From: JAYZVT01 sp050248375
Lineage (GTDB): Bacteria; Pseudomonadota; Alphaproteobacteria; Rhizobiales; Methyloligellaceae
Length of the DNA: 14,365 nt
Direction of reading: 5' to 3'
Assembly (NCBI GenBank): GCA_050248375.1
Contig: JBFWSL010000062.1
Location: 1-14,365, forward strand
A program made the position numbers and the translations under genes. The notes under the pieces are model-generated. The model was given only the letters and a program-made list of their open reading frames with translations. It had not been told where the DNA came from and searched no databases. Shown here piece by piece: positions 1-7,933 of the stretch (positions are counted from its first letter, which is position 1; each line of letters starts with the position of its first letter).

Positions 1-9
1 CCGTAATCC

Positions 10-2817
10 ATGCTGGACAAGACCTACCAACCTTCCAACATCGAAGACACGATCTACCGGCGCTGGGAGGAAAGCGGCGCCTTCGCCTGCGGCGCGAAGG
101 AGCGCGTAGAGGCGGGCGCGAAGCCCTATACCATCGTCATTCCGCCGCCCAACGTCACCGGCTCGCTGCATATGGGCCACGCCCTCAACAACACGCTGCA
201 GGACGTGCTGGTCCGCTTCGAGCGCATGCGGGGCAGGGACGTGCTGTGGCAGCCGGGCACGGACCATGCGGGCATCGCCACGCAGATGGTGGTGGAGCGC
301 CAGCTCGGCGAATCCGGCACCGACCGGCGCACGCTCGGCCGCGAGGCGTTCGTGCGCCGGGTGTGGTCCTGGAAAGAGCAGTCCGGAGGCATGATCCTCA
401 ACCAGCTCAAGCGGCTGGGCGCCTCCTGCGACTGGTCGCGCGAGCGTTTCACCATGGACGAGGGACTGTCGAGGGCGGTTCTGAAAGTCTTCGTCGAGCT
501 TTACCGCGCCGGGCTCATCTATCGCGACAAGCGGCTGGTCAACTGGGATCCGCATTTCCAGACCGCCATCTCCGACCTGGAGGTGCAGCCGGTGGAGACC
601 AAGGGTCATCTGTGGCATTTCAGGTATCCGCTGGCCGACGGCGTCACCTACGAGCACCCCTATGTCATCGGCGAGGATGGCGAGAAACGCGACTGGAAGC
701 CCTCCGACGGCGCGCCCGCCGGATATGAGACGCGCGATTATCTGGTCGTGGCCACGACGCGTCCGGAGACCATGCTGGGGGATACTGGCGTGGCGGTCCA
801 TCCCGACGATCCGCGCTACAAGGCGCTCGTGGGCCGGCATGTGGTGCTGCCGCCGGTCGGCAGGCGCATTCCCGTCGTGGCCGACGAGTATCCGGACCCC
901 GAGGCCGGCACCGGCGCGGTGAAGATGACGCCGGCGCATGACTTCAATGACTTCGAGGTGGGCAGGCGCCACGGCCTGCAGGCGATCAACATCCTGACGC
1001 TGGAAGCGAAAATCCACATCGTGGACAATGCGGACTTCCTCGCCGGCGCCGAGGCAACGCCGATGCGCGAAGCGCTATGGCGCCAGCTCGACGGTCTCGA
1101 CCGTTTCGAGGCGCGCGAGCGTATTGCGCAGGTCATGGAGGAGGGCGGCTTTCTCGACAGGGTCGAGCCGCACGCCCACATGGTGCCTTACGGCGACCGC
1201 TCCAACGCGGTCATCGAACCCTATCTGACCGACCAGTGGTATGTGGACGCGGCCACGCTGGCCAAGCCGGCCATAGAGGCGGTGGAGCGCGGCGAGACGG
1301 TGTTCGTGCCGCGCAACTGGGAGAAGACCTATTTCGAGTGGATGCGCAACATCCAGCCCTGGTGCATCTCGCGCCAGCTCTGGTGGGGCCACCGCATTCC
1401 GGCCTGGTACGGGCCGGACGGCGAGGTCTTCGTCGCCCATGACGAGGACGAGGCGAAAGCGCTGGCGCGCACGCATTATGGCGAGGACAGGCCGCTCGAG
1501 CGCGACCCCGACGTGCTCGACACCTGGTTCTCCTCCGCCCTGTGGCCGTTCTCCACGCTTGGCTGGCCGGACGACACGCCGGAGCTGAAGCGCTACTACA
1601 AGACCGACGTGCTGGTCACCGGCTTCGACATCATCTTCTTCTGGGTCGCGCGCATGATGATGATGGGACTGCACTTCATGCAGGAAGTGCCGTTCCACAC
1701 CGTTTACATCCACGCCCTGGTCCGCGACGAGAAGGGCGCGAAGATGTCGAAGTCCAAGGGCAACGTCATCGATCCGCTCGATCTCGCCAGCCAGTATGGC
1801 GCCGACGCGTTGCGCTTCACGCTGGCCGCCATGGCGGCGCAGGGGCGCGACATCAAGCTCTCCACCTCGCGCGTGGAGGGCTACCGCAACTTCGGCACCA
1901 AGCTGTGGAACGCGGCGCGCTTCCTGGAGATGAACGAGTGCGCGCGCAGCGCGTCGTTCGATCCGGCGAAACTCTCGCAGACGGTCAACCGCTGGATCGC
2001 GGGCGAGGCGGAAAAGACCGCCGCGCAGGTGACGGAGAGCATCGAGGCCTACCGCTTCACCGATGCGGCGGGCGCCATCTACCATTTCGTCTGGCATGTG
2101 TTCTGCGACTGGTATGTGGAGCTGATCAAACCGGTGCTGACGGGAAGCGACGATGCGGCGAAGGCGGAGACGCGCGCGACGGCCGCCTGGACTCTCGACC
2201 AGGCGCTGAAGCTGTTGCATCCCTTCATGCCGTTCCTCACCGAGGAACTCTGGACCCGGCTGGGCGAAAACGGTCCCGCCCGCGAGAGCATGCTGATCGC
2301 AGCCGAGTGGCCGCGGCTCTCCGGCCTTGCCGACAAGGCTGCGGCGGACGAGATCGGCTGGGTCATCCGCTTCATCACCGAGGTGCGCTCGGTGCGCGCG
2401 GAACTGCGCGTGCCCGCGGGCGCCAGGGTGCCCGCGACGATCGTCGGCGCGGGTTCCGGCACCGAGGAGCGCGCCAAGCGCTATGACGATCTGGTCCGGC
2501 GGCTTGCCCGCATGGATGCCATCACCTTCGGCGAGGCGGCGCCCAGGGGCGCGGTCCAGATCGTGCTCGACGAGGCGACGGTGGCGCTGCCGCTCACCGG
2601 CGTCATCGACATCTCCGCGGAGACGGAGCGGCTGAAGCGCGAGATCGACAAGATCGGCGCGGAGATCGCTCAGCTTTCCAAGAGGCTCGGCGACGACAAG
2701 TTCGTCTCGCGCGCGCCGGAGCATGTGGTGGTGGAGCAGCGCGAGCGCATGGCGGAAGCCGAGGCGACGACCTCGCGGCTGCGCGACGCGCTGAAGCGGC
2801 TGGAAGCGGCGCTCTAA
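10..2817 (+). CDS. valS: Valyl-tRNA synthetase
   Basis: Class I aminoacyl-tRNA synthetase that charges tRNA-Val with valine in the cytoplasm, using ATP, and hydrolyses mischarged Thr-tRNA-Val. Seen in the 935-residue product: the HIGH-type signature HMGH at residues 54-57 after PPPNVTGSL, the KMSKS loop at 578-582, and the CP1 editing domain with TTRPET at 249-254. The anticodon-binding helical domain follows. A charged C-terminal coiled coil (about 867-935, rich in E, K and R) is the tRNA-binding arm typical of ValS and not of IleRS or LeuRS. The length is normal for the bacterial enzyme. The ATG start fits the usual N-terminus (MLDKTYQP), but only nine bases precede it in the window, so the ribosome-binding site cannot be judged. 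The gene is intact and ends in TAA. Its downstream neighbour is a REP-like repeat cluster, so it is probably the last gene of its transcript. Confidence 0.98.
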   Translation: MLDKTYQPSNIEDTIYRRWEESGAFACGAKERVEAGAKPYTIVIPPPNVTGSLHMGHALNNTLQDVLVRFERMRGRDVLWQPGTDHAGIATQMVVERQLGESGTDRRTLGREAFVRRVWSWKEQSGGMILNQLKRLGASCDWSRERFTMDEGLSRAVLKVFVELYRAGLIYRDKRLVNWDPHFQTAISDLEVQPVETKGHLWHFRYPLADGVTYEHPYVIGEDGEKRDWKPSDGAPAGYETRDYLVVATTRPETMLGDTGVAVHPDDPRYKALVGRHVVLPPVGRRIPVVADEYPDPEAGTGAVKMTPAHDFNDFEVGRRHGLQAINILTLEAKIHIVDNADFLAGAEATPMREALWRQLDGLDRFEARERIAQVMEEGGFLDRVEPHAHMVPYGDRSNAVIEPYLTDQWYVDAATLAKPAIEAVERGETVFVPRNWEKTYFEWMRNIQPWCISRQLWWGHRIPAWYGPDGEVFVAHDEDEAKALARTHYGEDRPLERDPDVLDTWFSSALWPFSTLGWPDDTPELKRYYKTDVLVTGFDIIFFWVARMMMMGLHFMQEVPFHTVYIHALVRDEKGAKMSKSKGNVIDPLDLASQYGADALRFTLAAMAAQGRDIKLSTSRVEGYRNFGTKLWNAARFLEMNECARSASFDPAKLSQTVNRWIAGEAEKTAAQVTESIEAYRFTDAAGAIYHFVWHVFCDWYVELIKPVLTGSDDAAKAETRATAAWTLDQALKLLHPFMPFLTEELWTRLGENGPARESMLIAAEWPRLSGLADKAAADEIGWVIRFITEVRSVRAELRVPAGARVPATIVGAGSGTEERAKRYDDLVRRLARMDAITFGEAAPRGAVQIVLDEATVALPLTGVIDISAETERLKREIDKIGAEIAQLSKRLGDDKFVSRAPEHVVVEQRERMAEAEATTSRLRDALKRLEAAL

Positions 2818-2827
2818 GCATCTCCAG

Positions 2828-2847
2828 CCCGGATGCCGGACTCCGGG
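2828..2847 (+). terminator. Weak hairpin after valS
   Basis: Perfect 6-bp stem (CCCGGA at 2828-2833, TCCGGG at 2842-2847) with an 8-base loop, starting 11 bases after the valS stop. A pyrimidine-rich stretch (TCTTCTCCTT) follows in place of a true T-run. It may help end the valS transcript, or it may be a degenerate member of the repeat cluster that starts just downstream. Confidence 0.3.
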
Positions 2848-2859
2848 TCTTCTCCTTGG

Positions 2860-2892
2860 CCGGACCCCGGCCTTCGCCGGGGTTTCGGGTTT
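2860..2892 (+). repeat. REP-like hairpin element, copy 1
   Basis: A 33-base unit matching the copy at 3078-3110 at 32 of 33 positions. Its core is a perfect 8-bp stem (ACCCCGGC at 2864-2871, GCCGGGGT at 2876-2883) with a CTTC loop. The right arm TTCGCCGGGGTTTCG (2874-2888) is repeated alone at 2894-2908, which gives a half-site. The form (short, GC-rich, palindromic, extragenic, repeated) is that of REP elements. That they are dispersed through this genome is inferred. Confidence 0.7.
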
Positions 2893-2926
2893 ATTCGCCG
2901 GGGTTTCGAATTCTCTCCTTGTGGAC

Positions 2927-3009
2927 CGTAGCCGGGTGGAGCGAAGCGTAATCCGGGACCAGGAAGATCGGCGGTTCCCGGGTTCCGCTTCGCTCCACCC
3001 GGGCTACGG
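2927..3009. repeat. Long imperfect inverted repeat (REP/BIME-like)
   Basis: The left arm starting at 2927 (CCGTAGCCGGGTGGAGCGAA) is the reverse complement of the right arm ending at 3009, apart from one missing C. Pairing continues through 2957 and 2979 with two mismatches, leaving a loop of about 20 bases. The motif GTAGCCCGGGTGGAGCGAAGC is of a sort I associate with dispersed intergenic palindromes in alphaproteobacteria. The structure could form a cruciform or a strong RNA hairpin between valS and the convergent membrane-protein gene. Confidence 0.75.
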
Positions 3010-3038
3010 GCTGAGTGAAGCCGTACCACATACGCGAA

Positions 3039-3059
3039 ACCCCGGGCTTGACCCGGGGT
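3039..3059. repeat. Short perfect palindrome in the repeat cluster
   Basis: Perfect 8-bp inverted repeat (ACCCCGGG at 3039-3046, CCCGGGGT at 3052-3059) with loop CTTGA. The bases at 3035-3045 (CGAAACCCCGG) are the reverse complement of part of the right arm of the 33-base units. It therefore looks like an inverted, diverged member of the same family. Confidence 0.6.
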
Positions 3060-3077
3060 CCAGACACCGGTTTGACG

Positions 3078-3110
3078 CCGGACCCCGGCCTTCGCCGGGG
3101 TTTCGGGCTT
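3078..3110 (+). repeat. REP-like hairpin element, copy 2
   Basis: Second 33-base copy (see 2860-2892) with stem ACCCCGGC 3082-3089, loop CTTC and GCCGGGGT 3094-3101. Its last two bases are part of the TAA stop codon (3109-3111, minus strand) of the membrane-protein gene. The hairpin therefore sits immediately after that gene and could protect or terminate its mRNA. Confidence 0.7.
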
Positions 3111-3909
3111 ATGATTTCCCGCTCCGCTCCAGTTCGCCGATGCGGCGGGCGAACATCAGCAGATAGAAGACAATGAACAGGTAGAGGAAGCTCTCGGTCG
3201 CATCGGCCGGGCGGGCGACCAGCGGCGCCATGCCGAGTTCCTTGGAAAGTGTCGCGGAGAACTTGAACAGCAGTGCGCCGAGCGACACGGGCACGATGGC
3301 GGCCGCCGGCAGGAAGAGCGACCAGCGGTTGCGGCGGATCCAGGGCTGGAACGCCGCCAGCGCGGGAATGACGAGGCCGCCGATCAGAACTCCGATCTCG
3401 AGCAGCGCGCGGGGCTTCTTGTCGAAGAGGTCGAGGGTGTTGTGCAGGTTGGTCTCCTGCTGGCGGTTGATCTGCGACCAGTATTCCGGCGTCTGCCAGT
3501 TGAAGAAGTGCTGGCCCCAACTGTGCTCCTCCCCGGCGATGTAGAAGCACGCCAGCGCCCCCATGGCCGCGACGGCGAGGACCAGCCGGCGGGCGCGCAC
3601 GAAAGGCTTGAACAACAGGCGGACGGCGACGATCAGGCCGACGAGCGGGATGAAGAAATGTCCCATCTCGAGGAAGCCATAGCCCTCGGGAAGTATCTTC
3701 TCGACATAGAATTCCGGAGCGACGGCGTAGGTTACCAGCAGGAAGATGGTGAGGCCGAGAGGAATGCCGAGCCACCACCAGGCCTCCGGCCAGCCGGGAT
3801 CGGTGGCGAAGGGGCGGAACCTGCCGGCGCCGGAGACGGGGTCGGGCAGGGGCAGGCCATCCTCGGCCTCTTGCTCGTGTTTCTGCCAGCGCCGCCGTTG
3901 AATGTTCAT
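3109..3909 (-). CDS. Six-helix membrane protein of unknown function
   Basis: A 266-residue inner-membrane protein if it starts at the ATG at 3909. Six hydrophobic segments are visible at about 44-64, 82-101, 108-126, 168-188, 195-216 and 238-256. Between helices 3 and 4 lies a polar loop with GEEHSWGQHFFNWQTPEYW followed by QQETNLHN. I recall this kind of motif from many uncharacterised bacterial membrane proteins but know no assigned function. Its Glu, His and Asn residues could bind a metal or a headgroup, which is inference. The frame stays open to a GTG at 4002 that would add MKVQCPICDGTG and so on. I prefer 3909 because the extension precedes a normal cytoplasmic N-terminus, although neither start has a strong ribosome-binding site. 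The gene stands alone, convergent with valS and divergent from ilvD. Confidence 0.8.
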   Translation of the reverse strand: MNIQRRRWQKHEQEAEDGLPLPDPVSGAGRFRPFATDPGWPEAWWWLGIPLGLTIFLLVTYAVAPEFYVEKILPEGYGFLEMGHFFIPLVGLIVAVRLLFKPFVRARRLVLAVAAMGALACFYIAGEEHSWGQHFFNWQTPEYWSQINRQQETNLHNTLDLFDKKPRALLEIGVLIGGLVIPALAAFQPWIRRNRWSLFLPAAAIVPVSLGALLFKFSATLSKELGMAPLVARPADATESFLYLFIVFYLLMFARRIGELERSGKS

Positions 3910-4351
3910 GCCCAAGAAACCCCGGTAGAGACGGGAATGCCGCCGCGATACGGCGCGTGCGCCTGTCCCCGTCCCGTCACAAATAGGACATTGAACCTTC
4001 ACATGCCATTCACAAAAAACGCCGCATCGGGCGCTAGATGACGCCGTCTGCGGATGGTTCGGACCGGAGCGGTGCCGGAGGATTTGAAATTCCGCAGAAA
4101 GGATGATGAGTGTTTTCGCGGGCGGTGTATCTCAAATGCCACAGAATTGGGCATTCGGGCCACCATTACGACACAAATTTCGCCAATCATCCGAACTGCT
4201 TGAGGGGACGGTCTGCCCATCGTCCCGGTTGAGTGTTGCGGCCCCACCTGAGGCTTTCCGCGAGAGAGAATTCTTGCGTATTCTTGGAGTTGCGCCGTCC
4301 GTTTGAGGTCGCGCGGCAGGCTGAAGCAGCGATACATTTTGGGGGCAGAGG
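3910..4351. other. Intergenic region before ilvD
   Basis: About 440 bases between the membrane-protein gene and ilvD, presumably holding both divergent promoters. I see no tRNA, no repeat and no convincing gene. A perfect 6-bp inverted repeat (GGGACG 4205-4210, CGTCCC 4221-4226) lacks a T-run. A 67-codon ORF at 4103-4306 is not rich in Ile, Leu or Val, so it is no obvious attenuation leader for ilvD. The ilvD ribosome-binding site is the GGGGGCAGAGG stretch at 4341-4351. Confidence 0.5.
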
Positions 4352-6076
4352 ATGGACGCGAAGACGTTCGACAAGGCACGTTTGCCGAGCAGGCATGTGA
4401 CGGAAGGGCCACAGAGGGCCCCGCACCGGTCCTATCTTTATGCGATGGGGCTGAGCCGGGAGCAGATTCACCAGCCCTTCGTCGGCGTCGCCTCCTGCTG
4501 GAACGAGGCCGCCCCCTGCAACATCTCGCTGATGCGCCAGGCGCAGGCGGCGAAGCAGGGCATCGCGGCGGCGAACGGTACGCCGCGCGAGTTCTGCACC
4601 ATCACCGTCACCGACGGCATCGCCATGGGCCACCAGGGCATGAAGTCGTCGCTGGCCTCGCGCGAGGTCATCGCGGACTCCGTCGAGCTCACCATGCGCG
4701 GCCACTGCTACGACGCCCTTGTGGGGCTCGCGGGCTGCGACAAGTCGCTGCCGGGCATGATGATGGCGATGGTCCGCCTCAACGTGCCGTCGATCTTCGT
4801 CTATGGCGGCTCCATCCTTCCCGGCACCTTCAAGGGCCGTCCGGTCACGGTGCAGGACGTGTTCGAGGCCGTCGGCCAGCATTCGGTCGGCAACATGTCG
4901 GACGCGGACCTGGACGAACTGGAGCAGGTGGCGTGTCCTTCCGCCGGCTCGTGCGGGGCGCAGTTCACCGCCAACACCATGGCGACGGTTTCCGAGGCCA
5001 TCGGCCTGGCGCTGCCCTATTCGGCCGGCGCGCCCGCGCCCTACGAGATCCGCGACCGCTTCGTCATGGCGGCGGGCGAGAAGGTCATGGAACTGCTGGC
5101 GCGCAACATCCGCCCGCGCGACATCGTCACCCGCAAGTCGCTGGAGAACGCGGCCGCTGCGGTGGCGGCTTCGGGCGGCTCGACCAACGCGGCGCTGCAC
5201 CTGCCGGCCATTGCCCATGAGTGCGGCATCAAGTTCGATATCTTCGACGTGGCGGAAATCTTCAGGAAGACTCCCTATGTCGCGGACCTGAAGCCGGGCG
5301 GCAAATATGTCGCCAAGGACATGTTCGAGGCGGGCGGCATTCCGCTGCTGCTGAAGACGCTGCTCGACCATGGCTATCTGCATGGCGACTGCATGACGGT
5401 GACCGGCCGCACCATGGCCGACAACCTGAAGTCGGTGAAGTGGAACGACCAGCAGGACGTGGTCCGCCCCGCCGACAAGCCGATCACGTCAACCGGCGGC
5501 GTGGTGGGCCTGAAGGGGAATCTCGCTCCGGAAGGCGCCATCGTGAAGGTGGCCGGCATGAAGATGCTGAAATTCACCGGCCCGGCCCGCTGCTTCGACT
5601 CCGAGGAGGAGGCTTTCGAGGCGGTGAGCAAGCGCAAATACAAGGAAGGCGAGGTCATCGTCATCCGCTACGAGGGTCCCAGGGGCGGCCCCGGCATGCG
5701 CGAGATGCTGGCGACCACCGCCGCGCTCTACGGCCAGGGCATGGGCGAGAAGATGGCGCTCATCACCGACGGCCGCTTCTCGGGCGCCACGCGCGGCTTC
5801 TGTATCGGCCATGTGGGGCCGGAGGCCGCGGTGGGCGGTCCCATCGGCCTGCTGAAGGACGGCGACATCATCACCATCGATGCCGTCGCGGGCACGCTCG
5901 ACGTGGACCTGAGCGACGCCGAACTGGAGAAACGCCGCAAGGCCTGGAAGCCGAGGGAGACGGCCTACAAGAGCGGCTACTTGTGGAAGTACGCGGATCA
6001 GGTGGGACCGGCCCGTGACGGCGCCGTCACCCATCCTGGAGGATGTGAGGAAGTTGTTTCGTACGCTGACATCTAG
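4352..6076 (+). CDS. ilvD: Dihydroxy-acid dehydratase
   Basis: IlvD/Edd-family iron-sulfur enzyme. It dehydrates 2,3-dihydroxy-isovalerate and 2,3-dihydroxy-3-methylvalerate to the 2-keto acids in valine, isoleucine and leucine synthesis, in the cytoplasm. In the 574-residue product, three cysteines in the positions expected for cluster ligands are C49 (VASCWNEAAPCN), C129 (GCDKSLPGMMMA) and C201 (PSAGSCGAQ). The family signature SGGSTNAALH and the active-site TDGRFSG (472-478, with Ser477) are also present. The C-terminal THPGG...VVSYADI is typical. Sugar-acid dehydratases of the same family are an alternative, but length and signatures favour IlvD. A purine-rich ribosome-binding site precedes the ATG. 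The 3' end overlaps the next gene, so the two may be cotranscribed and coupled. Intact. Confidence 0.97.
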   Translation: MDAKTFDKARLPSRHVTEGPQRAPHRSYLYAMGLSREQIHQPFVGVASCWNEAAPCNISLMRQAQAAKQGIAAANGTPREFCTITVTDGIAMGHQGMKSSLASREVIADSVELTMRGHCYDALVGLAGCDKSLPGMMMAMVRLNVPSIFVYGGSILPGTFKGRPVTVQDVFEAVGQHSVGNMSDADLDELEQVACPSAGSCGAQFTANTMATVSEAIGLALPYSAGAPAPYEIRDRFVMAAGEKVMELLARNIRPRDIVTRKSLENAAAAVAASGGSTNAALHLPAIAHECGIKFDIFDVAEIFRKTPYVADLKPGGKYVAKDMFEAGGIPLLLKTLLDHGYLHGDCMTVTGRTMADNLKSVKWNDQQDVVRPADKPITSTGGVVGLKGNLAPEGAIVKVAGMKMLKFTGPARCFDSEEEAFEAVSKRKYKEGEVIVIRYEGPRGGPGMREMLATTAALYGQGMGEKMALITDGRFSGATRGFCIGHVGPEAAVGGPIGLLKDGDIITIDAVAGTLDVDLSDAELEKRRKAWKPRETAYKSGYLWKYADQVGPARDGAVTHPGGCEEVVSYADI

Positions 6077-7010
6077 TCCGGCCCGTGTGGCCGTGATCTG
6101 CGCGGGCCTCGCGCTGGGGTCCCCGGGGTCCCTCGCGGCCGCGGAAAAGGCTGCCTTTTCCTCGGCCACGGAGGCCTACAGGAGCGGGCTCACCGCGCTC
6201 GCGGCCGGCCGCACAGGAGATGCCGTCACGGCGCTCGGCGTCGCGGCCGAGGGCGGCGTCATCGGCGCGCGGCTGAAGCTCGCCGACATCTACGCGCACG
6301 GCACCGGCGTGCAGAAGGATGCGGTGAAGGCGTTCGAATACTACCGCTCCATCGCCGACCAGTACGCGGATATCAGCCCCCGCCATCCCATCGCGCCCTA
6401 TGTGGCGAAGGCTTTCGTGGCGCTCGCGGGCTACTATCGCGAGGGTATTCCTGGCCGCGATCTCGCCGCCAGCCCGGCGCGGGCGTCGCGGCTGCTGCAT
6501 CACGCGGCGTCCTATTTCGGCGACGCCGAGGCTCAGTACCAGCTTGCCCGCATGTATCTGACGGGCGAGGGCGTGAACCGCAACCCGCGGCTCGCGGTCA
6601 ACTGGCTCGCAAACGCCTCACAGAAGCAGCATGCGGCCTCGCAGGCGCTGCTCGGAGACCTGCTGTGGCGCGGCATCGACGATATCCAGCGCCAGCCGCT
6701 GAAGGGGCTCGCGCTGCTCTCGCTGGCGCGCCAGAATGCGGCCGGCAGCGAGGATGCCGAGTGGATCGAGGAAGTCTCCGCCAAGGCGCTGTCGCAGGCC
6801 GAACCCAACCAGCTCGAGCTGGCGTCCAGGCTTTACGACAAGTGGCGCGGTCCCGCCGACCGCGCGCCCAACATGGCGTCGGCGCCGGCCATTGCGTTCG
6901 ACGCGGCGGGACTGGAGTCGCTGAACCCGGCCCCGGTCGTGCCGGTGGAGGCGGTCGCCACGACGCCGGTGCCGGAGGCTTCGGCCGCGCCGAATGCGGC
7001 GGTGCGGTAG
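6015..7010 (+). CDS. Periplasmic Sel1-repeat protein, ExoR-like
   Basis: Secreted helical-repeat protein of up to 331 residues. A hydrophobic signal segment (about 25-42, ending LAAA) is followed by Sel1-type repeats at about 81-115, 129-167, 169-203 and 205-240 (for example AQYQLARMYLTGEGVNRNP). The order of repeats, with the middle segment VAKAFVALAGYYREGIP, resembles ExoR. In rhizobia ExoR is the periplasmic repressor of the ExoS/ChvI two-component system controlling exopolysaccharide and motility. The likeness is from memory, so function in this organism is inferred. A Pro/Ala/Val-rich tail (after about 280) is longer than in classical ExoR. Start: GTG 6015 has AGGTGG nine bases upstream. 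GTG 6045 or TTG 6054 behind GGAGG (6038-6042) would give a more usual short signal peptide. All three lie inside ilvD. Confidence 0.9.
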   Translation: MTAPSPILEDVRKLFRTLTSSPARVAVICAGLALGSPGSLAAAEKAAFSSATEAYRSGLTALAAGRTGDAVTALGVAAEGGVIGARLKLADIYAHGTGVQKDAVKAFEYYRSIADQYADISPRHPIAPYVAKAFVALAGYYREGIPGRDLAASPARASRLLHHAASYFGDAEAQYQLARMYLTGEGVNRNPRLAVNWLANASQKQHAASQALLGDLLWRGIDDIQRQPLKGLALLSLARQNAAGSEDAEWIEEVSAKALSQAEPNQLELASRLYDKWRGPADRAPNMASAPAIAFDAAGLESLNPAPVVPVEAVATTPVPEASAAPNAAVR

Positions 7011-7040
7011 GACCGAAAGTCAGCTTCGCACAGCTATCCC

Positions 7041-7829
7041 TCAAGCCGTCTCGTCCAGCTCGATCACCACCGGCACGTGGTCGGAGGGCTTTTCCCAGGA
7101 ACGGGTGAATTTCTGGATCTCGCAGGAGACCAGCCTGTCCGCCGCCTGCGGCGTCAGCAGCATGTGGTCGATGCGGATGCCGTTGTTCTTCTGCCAGGCG
7201 CCGGCCTGGTAATCCCAGAAGGTGTATTCGCGCTCGCCGGGGTGGCAGGCGCGATAGGCATCGGTCAGGCCCAGGTTGAGCAGGGCCTGGAAGGCCGAGC
7301 GCGAGGCCGGCTGGAACAGGGCGTCGCCGGTCCACTTGTCGGGGAACTCAGCGTCGTCCGGCTGGGGGATGACGTTGTAGTCGCCGCAGAAGACGGCCGG
7401 CTCCTCGAAGGCGAGGCGGCCGCGGATGTGGGCATCGAGCCGTTTCATCCAGGCGAGCTTGTAGTCGAACTTCTCGGAGTCGACGGGGTTGCCGTTGGGC
7501 AGGTAGATGGACGCCACGCGCACCACGCCGCCGCCGACGCTGAACACCGCCTCCAGATAACGCGCCTGCACGTCGCCGCCGTCGCCGGGCAATCCCTTCA
7601 CGATCTCGTCGAAAGGCAGGCGGGAGAGGATGGCGACGCCGTTGAAGCCTTTCTGGCCGTGCACGGCGACGTTGTAGCCCATGTCCTCGACCGGGCCGGC
7701 CGGAAAGCCTTCGTCGACGCTCTTGATCTCCTGCAGACAGACGACATCGGGGGAGGACTGCGCGAGCCACTTGGTCAGCCCGTCGATGCGGGCCTTGACG
7801 CCGTTGATGTTCCAGGTGGCGATTTTCAT
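7041..7829 (-). CDS. xthA: Exodeoxyribonuclease III
   Basis: Exonuclease III/AP endonuclease of the EEP fold. It incises DNA at abasic sites and trims 3' ends during base-excision repair, and needs Mg2+. In the 262-residue product the catalytic residues are all in place: N7 (ATWNING), E34 (LQEIK), Y109, D150 and N152 (GDYNV), D221/H222 (RIDHML) and D250/H251 (SDHVPV). The length matches the family. The frame is open upstream to 7907, but MKIATWNING is the standard N-terminus, so 7829 is chosen. The gene converges with the ExoR-like gene, 30 bases apart with no obvious terminator between them. It lies 104 bases downstream of paralog A on the same strand and could be read through from it. Confidence 0.96.
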   Translation of the reverse strand: MKIATWNINGVKARIDGLTKWLAQSSPDVVCLQEIKSVDEGFPAGPVEDMGYNVAVHGQKGFNGVAILSRLPFDEIVKGLPGDGGDVQARYLEAVFSVGGGVVRVASIYLPNGNPVDSEKFDYKLAWMKRLDAHIRGRLAFEEPAVFCGDYNVIPQPDDAEFPDKWTGDALFQPASRSAFQALLNLGLTDAYRACHPGEREYTFWDYQAGAWQKNNGIRIDHMLLTPQAADRLVSCEIQKFTRSWEKPSDHVPVVIELDETA

Positions 7830-7899
7830 GGGGGTCCCGTGCGGCTGCCGACGGCCCGGCTCATAGCACGGAGTCCGGCGGGGCAAAACCGGCAGGTTG

Positions 7900-7931
7900 C
7901 GGATCAAGGGTATCCGTCAGCCGCCGGCGGC
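7900..7931 (-). other. Two small palindromes after paralog A
   Basis: Directly after the TAA of paralog A are a perfect 12-base palindrome GCCGCCGGCGGC (7920-7931) and a 5-bp hairpin (CGGAT 7900-7904, ATCCG 7912-7916, 7-base loop). No T-run follows on the minus strand, so this is not a standard intrinsic terminator. It may slow or protect the transcript upstream of exonuclease III. Confidence 0.3.
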
Positions 7932-7933
7932 CT

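Noticed and set aside
1075..2724. 549-codon open frame on the minus strand opposite valS
   Set aside because: It lies wholly antisense to a clear ValS. Its product is a low-complexity R/A/H/D-rich sequence with no domain, as expected of the complement of GC-rich codons.
2818..3110. CRISPR array in the repeat cluster
   Set aside because: The repeats are few, irregularly spaced and mixed in orientation, with no uniform spacers and no cas genes nearby.
3910..4002. N-terminal zinc-finger-like extension (CPICDGTG) of the membrane protein from GTG 4002
   Set aside because: Only one CxxC pair, no ribosome-binding site, and it precedes a normal start at 3909. Not excluded, but unsupported.
4103..4306. 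Possible 67-residue gene or ilvD leader peptide
   Set aside because: No Ile/Leu/Val codon run, poorly spaced ribosome-binding site, no attenuator hairpin with T-run before ilvD.
4187..5383. 398-codon minus-strand frame opposite the start of ilvD
   Set aside because: Antisense shadow of ilvD with biased composition and no recognisable motif.
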